A stretch of 64,000 nucleotides of DNA, from positions 62,001 to 126,000 of the forward strand of contig JALMLS010000299.1 in NCBI GenBank assembly GCA_038496445.1, written 5' to 3'. This stretch comes from Trichosphaerium sp. ATCC 40318. Lineage: Eukaryota > Discosea > Flabellinia > Trichosidae. A program made the position numbers and the translations under genes. Within the stretch, counting starts at the first letter, position 1; every line of letters begins with the position of its first letter. The notes under the pieces are model-generated. The model had not been told where the DNA came from. It saw only the letters and a program-made list of their open reading frames with translations, and did not search any database. This document shows positions 33,814 to 42,373 of this stretch, piece by piece.

Positions 33814-36460
33814 ATGCATCAGCTCCACTCTGCATTACTGATCATACTTTGTAGTGCAATTTATACAGCCCTTTGTGGATTTTCACAAGATGTACGGCCG
33901 TATCAAGTAGTTTTGAGCTTACGTATCTATGAGTAGGTTATTCTTAATGAAATAGGCCTTGACAACGGAGAAGGGCCCGAATACGTAGAGCTTAAGAATC
34001 TTAGAGCAAGCGAAAGCACAATTACTGGCTGGACAGTAAAAATAATTAATCATGGCTGTTCTGGAACTATTACGCACCAATACACGTTCCCAGACTCAAC
34101 AGGTACGTTTTGTTTAATTTCACAAAAACACGTCTAATTCCTATGTAGTTGTTCCAGCTGGAGGCCATATCTTATATGTAGACAACGAGAATCCCAACTG
34201 TATCCCATCGGTTGGATGCAATGTAATCACTGCATCGTCAAATATAGTTAATTCTTTGACATCAGAAGACGATGTAGAAATTGTGTTGCTAGACGATACA
34301 GACACTTGCATGGACTACGTGGCAATAGGCGCTACTAATGACAATCAAGGTAAGCACAATATAGTAAACACTTTCTGTGTAACCTTTGTCGCTAGGGGGA
34401 TGCTTGTGGAATACCAACTTATTACAAGCAAGCGACTACGGCATTATCCAAAGAGCTACTAGTATTCCTTCCGCAAATTGCTACGATTGGGTCGCAGCTT
34501 CAACCACAACCCTTTGTATGGATGGAGTAGGGTCACCACTTATGGATTGTAACGGAACAATCAATGTGTGCCCTCCTACTGCACCTCCTACGACCTTACC
34601 TCCAACGACGCTCCCTCCAACAACACTACCTCCAACGACGCTTCCTCCAACAACACTACCTCCAACAACGCTCCCTCCAACAACGCTCCCTCCAACAACA
34701 CTACCTCCAACAACACTACCTCCAACGACGCTTCCTCCAACAACGCTACCTCCAACAACACTACCTCCAACAACACTACCTCCAACTACTGAAGCGCCAA
34801 GTACTGAAGCGCCAAGTACTGAAGCACCATCTACTGAAGCACCAACTACTGAAGCACCAAGTACTGAAGCGCCAAGTACTGAAGCACCATCTACTGAAGC
34901 ACCAACTACTGAAGCGCCAAGTACTGAAGCGCCAAGTACTGAAGCACCATCTACTGAAGCACCAAGTACTGAAGCACCAAGTACTGAAGCACCATCTACT
35001 GAAGCACCAACTACTGAAGCGCCAAGTACTGAAGCACCATCTACTGAAGCACCAACTACTGAAGCGCCAAGTACTGAAGCACCATCTACTGAAGCACCAA
35101 CTACTGAAGCGCCAACTACTGAAGCACCAAGTACTGAAGAACCAAGTACCGAAGCGCCAAGTACTGAAGCGCCAAGTACTGAAGCGCCAAGTACTGAAGC
35201 GCCAAGTACTGAAGCTCCAAGTACTGGAGAACCAACTACTGAAGCACCATCTGACGGAACAAAAGCTCCCACCACTGTTGCACCATCCAGAGTTGAGACG
35301 CCTACTACTAAAGCGCCAACTGCTGCTCCACCAACGTTTCCAATTACTATTTTGACATCAGCGCCTACAACTAGACCTCCAACCACAGAAGCACCTACTG
35401 ATAGAATTGAGCCTACTACTGTAGTACCAACACCATTCGTATTTCCAAAAGTAAGATACTATTCAAAACAAGATTAAAGGCTAACGTGTATCTTAGATAG
35501 AACCACGTCTTGACTGCGTAAGAGATAATCTAGATGGAACATTCACTGCGTTCCTTGGTTGGAATCGCGATGTTCCTCCAGAAACTCTAACAATCCCTGT
35601 TGGAGACAACAACTTCGTTTCTCCTGAACCAGCATCAGGTTTTGGAGATCAACCTACTGAATTTGGTGGTACTACTCAATTCTATCCAGTAGTATCATAC
35701 GCACTGATATTCAGTGGTGAAACAACAACATGGACCCTAGGCGTACGCATTTCTTTTTTAGAATATTCACTTTGTTTTGATGTATAACTTTACTTTAGCT
35801 CGGTGTTGTAAGCTTCAGTGGAGACGAGACTGATCTACGTTGTAAAGACGATGCAATTGGTATTAATTGGGTTATTCCAAGTCCATTCCCTACAAGTGAT
35901 ACCTTGTTGGATCAAGTTATAGCAATAATTGTTAAAAACATTAACTTTGCTGGAACTTCAGCAACATACACTCAAAGCGCTGGAACAACTGCAAGTCAAG
36001 CAACACTACTCGAAATGACAATCACATCTAGTGGTACGTTATTGCAAACACTTTCTTTTTTTTGTGTCTATGTACTCACTCTTTTCTACGCAGAATCTGG
36101 TATCGCTGAAGCTGTAGGAGCGTTCATGAGCGATGAAGCTCGTGTTGAACAAACGAGAGTGGAAATAGCAGCTTTATTTTCTACAACTGTTGACGTACGC
36201 ATTGATATTGTTTTTCCGTTGTTTAGACGCTAACATGTTTTTTTAGACTATTCCAATTGTAGCAAAGCCTACAACCGTTAAGCCTAGTACAGCACGTACA
36301 AATACTGGTTTAACTTCATCTAGCAGTAAAAAGGGATGGACTACTGCACTTTTCGGTACGCTTGCGACTATTGTCTGAAAAAGTGCTTCTTGGGAGCTTT
36401 CAGGTTTACTAATGTTGGATAGGTGCTTTGGTTTTGTTTCTTGCTATCGTAACAATGTAA
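33814..36460 (+). CDS. GPI-type surface protein: lamin-tail domain plus mucin stalk
   Basis: ATG at 33814 with a signal peptide ('MHQLHSALLIILCSAIYTAL'). A lamin-tail (LTD) Ig-fold follows across three exons: 'DNGEGPEYVELKNL', 'STITGWTVKII', 'TVVPAGGHILYVDN'. It is joined through a Cys-containing linker ('CMDGVGSPLMDCNGT') to a 15-nt-unit stalk of about 13 PPTTL repeats and then about 30 TEAP(S/T) repeats (about residues 130-360). This stalk is almost certainly heavily O-glycosylated. After it comes a second folded region ('LDCVRDNLDGTFTAFLGWNR', 'DETDLRCKDDAIGINW'). The protein ends in Ser-rich spacing and a 17-residue hydrophobic C-terminus with no cytosolic tail ('WTTALFGALVLFLAIVTM'), the pattern of a GPI-attachment signal. 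Seven or so introns are seen, with donors GTACGT or GTACGC in most. Likely a cell-surface adhesin or cell-wall protein; function inferred only. Confidence 0.78.
34575..35250 (+). repeat. Coding minisatellite, 15-nt unit (PPTTL and TEAPS)
   Basis: Two adjacent arrays of 15-base units in the stalk exon: about 13 units encoding Pro-Pro-Thr-Thr-Leu to about 34790, then about 30 units encoding Thr-Glu-Ala-Pro-Ser/Thr. Because 15 is a multiple of three, all six frames stay open here, so antisense and shifted frames are artefacts. Units differ at third positions and in AGT/ACT/TCT choice in a mosaic way, suggesting past slippage or unequal exchange. Confidence 0.9.
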
Positions 36461-36835
36461 GAGAATGGTTTAAAACGAACATTCCATTTCTACAACAATA
36501 AAAAACTATTTTTATAGTCTGAGTTGTTGTGTACCTGTTTTAACTTATAAATGAATTCCTAAGAGGGTTTTGCGCATATACATCGTTCAAACAGTTAACA
36601 ACAAGCTTAAGAGAGCGCTTGCCAAGCTTCTAGTTCCGCAACACCCGAAAATAGGACTTTAACACATTTATTTTCTGCTTTCATCAAAATGCTTGGCTAC
36701 ATAGTTAATACTAATTCAAACATAACGTACACTACGTCTATTTCAAGAAAAAAAACAAAAAGATATCTTCGGAAAATGTTGTTCACTTTTTATCGAACAA
36801 GTTTGGAGCATTATCAGCGCAGAATTACACAAAAT
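36461..36835 (+). other. Spacer and promoter of the tail-collar gene
   Basis: 375 bases between two plus-strand genes. An in-frame ATG at 36776 could extend the next protein by 20 residues, but the signal peptide is better from 36836. Otherwise AT-rich, with nothing else recognised. Confidence 0.4.
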
Positions 36836-37924
36836 ATGTTTTGCAAGGTACGTACAGACAAATATTAACTTATTATATACCTATTGGTGTATATAATTAC
36901 TTCTAAAACAAACTACAAGGTTGTATTGTTTTGTGGTTTGTTGTGTGCTCTTGCATTAGCTCAAGAATGCACCATCGCTGAAGTTAAACAATTTGGAGGC
37001 AACTTCGCACCGAGGAATTGGGCATTTTGTGCTGGGCAATTACTAGGTATGTCATTGCTGTTGGTTGGCGATTAGGAATCTAAATTATTCTTTACGTTAG
37101 CGATAAGTTCGAACCAAGCTCTGTTTGCCCTTCTGGGTACCACATACGGTGGGGATGGCCGAACTACATTTGCGTACGTAGTTGATTACGTTTGCATAGC
37201 ACAAGTTTTAAATAGAGTTATAGGCTTCCTGATATGCGTGGACGCTCTCCAATGGGCGCTGGTACAGGTCCAGGTACGTACTGCTCTGTTTTTACTCAGG
37301 TTTTGGGTGTTTTGTCGAATAACGTCGTATAGGTCTTACCCCAAGGACACTGGGTCAAAAAATTGGTTCTGAAGATGCTCCTCTGCCTGCCCATGGGCAC
37401 AGTATTAACTTGGGTGCTGCAACTGTTGCGACTACCACACAACTTTCTGGAAGCCCAGGTTTATCCGGAATTAGCGTCTCTTCCGCGTCACAAACAGTAG
37501 AATTTCAGGCGTCCACTACTACTTCAAGAAAGGAGGCGCCAGTTCCTCCACCATGTAGTGCAACACCTTTGCAAAACATGCTAAGAGTTGCAAACTCTTG
37601 TCAAGAATTAGTGGACAATTGCCCTATAGCAATTGTGAATGCTACAGATATAGGAACAGCATCTAATACTATAGATACAACTGGATTTGGAGTTGACGCT
37701 TCCAACATTGCTGTAGAAGGTAAACAACATTTTTGACCTATTTTCTATTCTCTTTTTTTTTTGTATTGCGTTGTCTAACCACACTGCTAGTTATTGCAAC
37801 TACAACGGCTACACTTTCAAGTGGTTCAGTATCATCAACAACTCCTGGTGCTACAAACGTACACCCTGTCTTAGCAACAAACTATATCATCTGCTTGCAG
37901 GGAGTTTTCCCTTCACGTAATTAA
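36836..37924 (+). CDS. Secreted phage tail-collar (MdpB-like) domain protein
   Basis: ATG at 36836. A 66-nt intron (donor GTACGT at 36848) joins 'MFCK' to 'VVLFCGLLCALALAQEC', forming a signal peptide. The mature chain is a textbook tail-collar/microcystin-dependent protein: 'FGGNFAPRNWAFCAGQLL', 'ISSNQALFALLGTTYGGDG', 'FALPDMRGRSPMGAGTGPG', 'LTPRTLGQKIGSEDAPLPAH', and at the end 'PVLATNYIICLQGVFPSRN'. This matches the bacterial '(A)LNYIICLQGIFPSRN' finish. In bacteria these proteins are fibre tips or secreted trimeric adhesins. Here the gene has five or so introns with the local donor style, so it is host DNA and not contamination. A Cys-containing, Ser/Thr-rich insert between collar and end ('PPPCSATPLQNMLRVANSCQ') is longer than usual. 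Probably acquired from bacteria and domesticated as a secreted or surface protein. Confidence 0.88.
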
Positions 37925-38234
37925 GTGCGGAGATTGGTTGATGGTTCAAACTCAAATAAATTAAATAGCTTTTCAACACGCGCAGAATAATCACCTTGTA
38001 TTCTACTTTGTTCAATTATTTTTTCGCTCACTTATGTCATACACTCTCCTATTAAGCTCAAAAAATTACTAAATGTCAACGTAAGATATAAGATTTTGAT
38101 GCAAAGTTGTTTTAATGTCTAAACTACAAGTTGTACAATTTGCATTTTACAGGCGTTTTACAGGGAGTTTGTTTATGCATTAACCTTTTAAATGAGCTGT
38201 GGTACGAGTGATCTAGGCTCAAACTATCGACGTG

Positions 38235-38371
38235 GAGGTTGCACATCTTAGGTGTGATCAAACACAAGGCGAACTAAGGACTTTAAACCTCTTCTATCTA
38301 ATAAAAAGAAAAAAAAACAAAAGCAAAAGTCCTTAGTTCGTCTCATGTCGTCACACCGGACGTGCAACCTC
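38235..38371. repeat. Imperfect 50-base inverted repeat with A-rich loop
   Basis: The left arm 38235-38284 and right arm 38326-38371 pair over most of their length. The outer GAGGTTGCAC/GTGCAACCTC, a middle GGTGTGA/TCACACC and the inner GAACTAAGGACTTT/AAAGTCCTTAGTTC are exact. The loop is about 41 nt and A-rich. The right arm includes the last codons and stop of the minus-strand gene ending at 38351. Confidence 0.8.
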
Positions 38372-39183
38372 TTCTAACCAGTCCAGTTCCAAGTGACTAT
38401 CCGTATTGAATAAATCCTCAAAAGGCTGGGGGTTCCACACGTCGGTAGCAACAGAACCAGCCTACATCTGATATTTAGATTAACCAACACGTTTTGTCAC
38501 AAAAAAAAATATACAAAACTAAGTACGTACACTGCTCAAGGCGCTTGCTGCGAGGTGTGCTCTTTTCAAATCACTATTCTCATTTTTGAGTTGTTGATTT
38601 TCCATTTTTAAGTCATTTGTAAGACGTCTTGCTGAAAAAAGCTCCATTTGAACGTTTTTTAACTCTTCTCTTAGTTTTAAAATCTCAGAATGCTCTGCTG
38701 TTGTGAGCTGAATACTCCCAGCACTTGGAGGGAGAGGTACCATTGAACCAGAACCAGGGGTTTCTAGAACAAAGGACATAGGGTCTTCAACAGGCACATT
38801 ATTCTCAACTTTGCGTATCATTTCGGCTACATGATAACCGGATTTATACTCGGCTACTGCTTGTCTACCGTCTTGAAAACTAACCAACAACGAAGAGTGT
38901 TGGTCAGGAGATATCCTATACAGGCGAATAAGCTCGGTTGATTTGTTTTCAATTTTTGTTTTCCTTTCTTTCGAAAAAAGAAAAAAAAAGCTCTAATCGT
39001 GTTGTGAACGTACTCTATTATGTATTTCTTTCCTCGTAAATGTGCTTCTCTATCACTTCGTGATAATGCACCAACAATATGCCTCTGGGCGAGCTGTTCT
39101 TTCCAGAATTGATGAACGCTTTTTCCACCAACATACAACATATAGAACTTTAGTATACCAGTTACTATGAATGCGTGTTTCAT
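38351..39183 (-). CDS. Unknown protein with central coiled coil
   Basis: ATG at 39183. Exon 1 (hydrophobic start, then basic, 'SVHQFWKEQLAQRHIVGALS') is joined by an intron with donor GTACGT to 'EISPDQHSSLLVSFQDGRQA'. Exon 2 includes a Glu/Leu/Lys heptad stretch of about 45 residues ('HSEILKLREELKNVQMELF'). A second intron with donor GTACGT leads to the last exon 'AGSVATDVWNPQPFEDLF...' ending 'WLEEVARPV' at the stop 38351-38353. The total is about 200 residues. The N-terminal hydrophobic stretch could be a signal or mitochondrial targeting sequence. No family recognised. Its 3' end forms one arm of a long inverted repeat, so the mRNA end may be base-paired with downstream sequence. Confidence 0.6.
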
Positions 39184-39253
39184 TCTGTTTTCTTCGCTTT
39201 AAGGGAAAAAGTTAGTAAAATAGACCAAAAAAGACACTACTTTGGCTTTTAGC

Positions 39254-40072
39254 CTAAACGTACTTTATAGCTGAAAATATTTCGCTTGGAGTACAACCCC
39301 ACGCGTGCTTTTGTACTTTTCGTTTCTTTGAGCGAGTTAGACTATTACTTCTTTCGTTATGAGCCGACCCGCCGTATTGCTTGTGATACAATTCAAGCCA
39401 ATCTGCGATGTAGTGTTGTAATTGTGTATGTGTTGGCTGGTTGTAAGACTAAAACGATAAATGTGAGTCTTCTTGCAAAAAACGAAAGCTTTTTCTTCTT
39501 GTACGTACGATGAAGTGTGGCCATAGTTCTTTTACGCAAGTGGCTAAGCCGTTTCCGGGACCTCGATGAAACCCGATTGGAAAAGCTCTTTGAATAGTTG
39601 CGCCGCTCTGAAAGCGTACTGTTATAATTATCAAAGAAGGCTTGCTGGGCCTAAATACCATTTAAAACCTTTAAAAAACAAAAACCTCGGCGTACGGTTG
39701 CGCTAACAACGCAGGCGATAAATCAATCATCTTTCCTGAGCTAAATGAGCTACTAGGGTTGTGTTTGGGAAAGTGTTGTTTTGCCTTTAGAAGAAATAAG
39801 CTTTGAGTAGTTCTACAAAGATTCAGGCGTACCAAATCAACGTGAGCACAGTGTATAGCCATAATTTGATGCTGTGTTACAATCTCCACTGGTAGAGGGT
39901 AAAGGATGTTTCTAACCTTATCTTTTATCCTGCATAACAGCAAACGCGGATGTATGTTGAAGGAAGGTGGTAAATTTCTTTGCAGGTTGAATATTTGTTC
40001 TCTGGGAGACAGCGGTGGGAGCTCTCTGGGAGAGAACCCCAAGTCGCTAGCTTTACGTTTTCGTGGGTACAT
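39254..40072 (-). CDS. Unknown basic protein, three exons
   Basis: ATG at 40072 ('MYPRKRKASDLGFSPRELPP'). A 45-nt intron (donor GTACGC, acceptor TTTAG, around 39650-39695) joins '...SPALLAQP' to 'PSKPSLIIITVRFQSGATIQ' in frame, merging what look like two separate frames. A 60-nt intron (donor GTACGT) then joins '...CVKELWPHFI' to 'SYNQPTHTQLQHYIADWLEL'. The protein is about 250 residues, with a possible nuclear signal near its end ('RSKKRKVQKH') and stop at 39254-39256. The pattern 'FQSGATIQRAFPIGFHRGPG' looks like a conserved beta-rich core, but I could not name the family. Both splice joins preserve frame and use the local donor consensus. Confidence 0.6.
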
Positions 40073-40405
40073 GCGGTAACACCGCACTGACGAAAAGCTG
40101 CCAGTTTTTTGGATAGTTTTTAGAAAAGGCAACCTTCGGTCTTTGTGAGTCTTTGAAAGATGTTATACATTGTTAAAAGGTAACTGTAAAGATAATCCTC
40201 GTTATGCCGTTGAGCGTGTGAGGCGCTAAGAAAAAGGGTAATGGGTTATGTGCACGACAGTGCACGCGTTTGTATCTAATTTTCACTTTACAGATTTTGA
40301 TCATCAAATCTTTTTTCTGCTTTCTAATTTTCTACGTACATTTACATCACGTGGTAAATTGTGGTATTAAACACCTAACAGTGATACTCAGCGACTAACA
40401 ATAGG
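40073..40405. other. Intergenic spacer
   Basis: 333 bases between divergent genes. It includes GTGCAC-GACA-GTGCAC near 40249-40264 and a CACGTG near 40350. No gene was seen. Confidence 0.4.
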
Positions 40406-41102
40406 ATGGTCAGATTTTACTTATTGTTGGTTAGCGTTTAAAAGGTTTTTTTATACGGCTGCTAACAGGTTCAAAGGCAGCGTGCTTTTACGTGTATGCA
40501 GCGCAAGAACTACCAAACTTTGGTATAATGTCTAGCGCTTTTTCAAACGGCACAGAGATCCCCGAAGACTTCGGATGCGTCAAAGGAAACAACGACAAAC
40601 CTTCGGTACACTTTTCTACTTTGAATCAAATTAACGGTACAACGTTCCTAGATCCCTCTACTTTGGGCGAAACCACCGCCAACGGCCAAGAGCTTTGTGG
40701 TATTAATGCACGATCCTGATGCCATTCCAGTACGAGACGCCTACACACATGCCGCCAGCTGACTTTTGAAACTAGGTAGTTGGGTTAGACTACATCCATT
40801 GGCTTGTAGTGGATATTCCACCATCAACGTTCCAGCTTGGTGCCGGTGCATCTAACAAAGACATGCCAGAGGGTGCTATTGAACTAGAAAACTCAAGGAA
40901 AACAAAGGGTTACACGCCTCCATGCCCTCCAACGCCTCAAGTTCATACGTACCGTGTCCACGTATATGCAAGAGCAGAAGAAAAAACTACAATAGATACT
41001 TCAAGCAGAGATGCACGTGATGTGTTGAAACAGTTAGAAGAGGGCAACGTGGGAATATCCGACGAATTAGATGGATTGTATCATCAACCAGGTCGGTACT
41101 AA
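40406..41102 (+). CDS. Secreted PEBP / YbhB-like protein
   Basis: ATG at 40406. A very short intron of about 41 nt joins 'MVRFYLLLVS' to 'AACFYVYAAQELPNF', giving a signal peptide. The phosphatidylethanolamine-binding (Raf-kinase-inhibitor-like) fold is clear: 'MSSAFSNGTEIPEDFGCVKG', then after an intron 'FVVLMHDPDAIP', then 'DYIHWLVVDIPPSTFQLGAG', and 'GYTPPCPPTPQVHTYRVHVY'. The Asp-Pro-Asp and later His line the anion-binding pocket of the family. It matches the bacterial/plant YbhB subgroup better than animal RKIP because of the insert pattern and Cys. The C-terminus is 'ISDELDGLYHQPGRY'. The usual role is ligand or lipid binding or protease inhibition; secretion is inferred from the leader. 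The exact second intron (about 50 nt near 40640-40690) is tentative. Confidence 0.8.
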
Positions 41103-41227
41103 GTAAAACTCTTTAAGAATCCACGTGTTAGTTAATTTATATTAATTATTTTTGGTTTTTTTTACAATTGCACTGCAAGGTTATGTATCTTCTTTTCTTT
41201 GCTGGTAGGCATGTTCAGTACTCAAAC

Positions 41228-42254
41228 TTAAGCTCTTGAGAACCGGTGAATTGATAATACCTCATTGAAAGCTCGTCTGAGTAAAATTTGCTGTTTGATT
41301 GTTGTTAGATGCATCCCTAGAGTTGTTTCGTAAAGCGTACCTTGCTGGTGAAGCCTTCTTTTTTAAATGCAGCTATGATATCACTTGGTTTATTCTGCCT
41401 TTCTAATACCAAATAAAAGCATCCTTTAGGAGATAAAATATCCTTAAACAAGTCAACCTCAAAGATTACAATGTCACAATAAAATTAGTTGAGACGTACT
41501 TTTACTTGGGGAATTAATTTTAAAAGAGGAACAACACCTTTCTCTCCTCCAGCCCAAGAAGCATAAATATCATCCCTTCCAAGTTCATCATCACCTGTTG
41601 GTACATACTACGAACCTTGTCAATTGTGACACATCATTACAATGGCAATGTCTATCGTACAGGTGGGTTGAACATAAGTATATCAATGTTACTCCATAGT
41701 CGTCCTAATCCTGACGCTAAGTTTGCACGTACTGCCTCAACAAATACCTGGTGGCAAGTTAAAGACTAGTTTTTTGTAAATTGTTCATCTGTGCTACCTT
41801 GTTGGCGATTGCTGTCTTCTGAGTGGCAATTGCTGCTTTTGGATTAATGTCAGTTGCATAACAAACTATTCAGGTGTCAGAATAAACTGTTGTGATACAT
41901 AATCAAGCCCTATGATCAAATTTGGTTCATGCCATTGTCTTTAATTCCAATTTTTTGTAGTAGACTAGCCAGAGCCACTATTACTGTACCAGAGCCACTG
42001 CCTAGAATGTGATTAAGGATAGGAATGCGAAGTTAAGCGTTATTACCAATTTCTAGGCAAAAATACGGTTTAATTGCCTTAATGTGCTCTCTGTCCTTCC
42101 AAAGCGCGTCAAGGAACAAATACGTATCCGCTTCTATACATAATTGAGTAACAGACTTGAAAATAAGCCTACCTGGCTCATAAACATGTTTAAAATCTTC
42201 ACGGGTTAAATGAGCAACAGAAGGCGTTGGAAGGCCTGCGAGAGCGTCTTCCAT
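41228..42254 (-). CDS. N6AMT1: HEMK2/N6AMT1-type methyltransferase
   Basis: This class methylates the glutamine of the GGQ motif in translation termination factor eRF1 (with a TRM112 partner). ATG at 42254. 'PTPSVAHLTREDFKHVYEP' is joined over an intron (donor GTAGGC) to 'EADTYLFLDALWKD', matching the VYEPAEDTFLLLDAL signature. 'FCLEIG' is the S-adenosylmethionine-binding strand, 'CYATDINPKAAIATQ' the acidic ribose-binding strand, and 'NIDILMFNPPY' the catalytic NPPY motif, whose Tyr is carried in the next exon. The end shows 'ERQNKPSDIIAAFKK' and, after the last intron, 'EVLSIHRFSRA' (stop 41228-41230). All catalytic landmarks are present. Its start is 119 bases from the divergent kinase gene. 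Confidence 0.88.
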
Positions 42255-42373
42255 ACACTCTTACAGTTGATTATAAACGAAATAATTGCTCTGAAAGCCA
42301 AGAATGTAATTGACTCGCGTACAAAATTAGCCACTTCTGTACCTGACTACCTGTTTAAACAGCACTCAACGCC
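42255..42373. promoter_or_regulatory. Shared divergent promoter, N6AMT1 / STE20 kinase
   Basis: 119 bases between divergent ATGs, with no TATA box evident. It must contain both promoters. Confidence 0.4.

Noticed and set aside
34481-35386. Long minus-strand frame of Val-Gly-Ala-Ser-Val-type repeats, and plus-strand shifted frames of Leu/Gln/Arg repeats
   Set aside because: These are shadows of the 15-nt coding minisatellite. A unit length divisible by three with no stop in any frame keeps all six frames open. Only the TEAPS/PPTTL frame connects to flanking folded exons.
39449-39661. Independent gene starting at the ATG at 39661
   Set aside because: A frame-preserving 45-nt intron with the local donor consensus joins this frame to the upstream gene, and the stop of that gene would otherwise be only 9 bases away.
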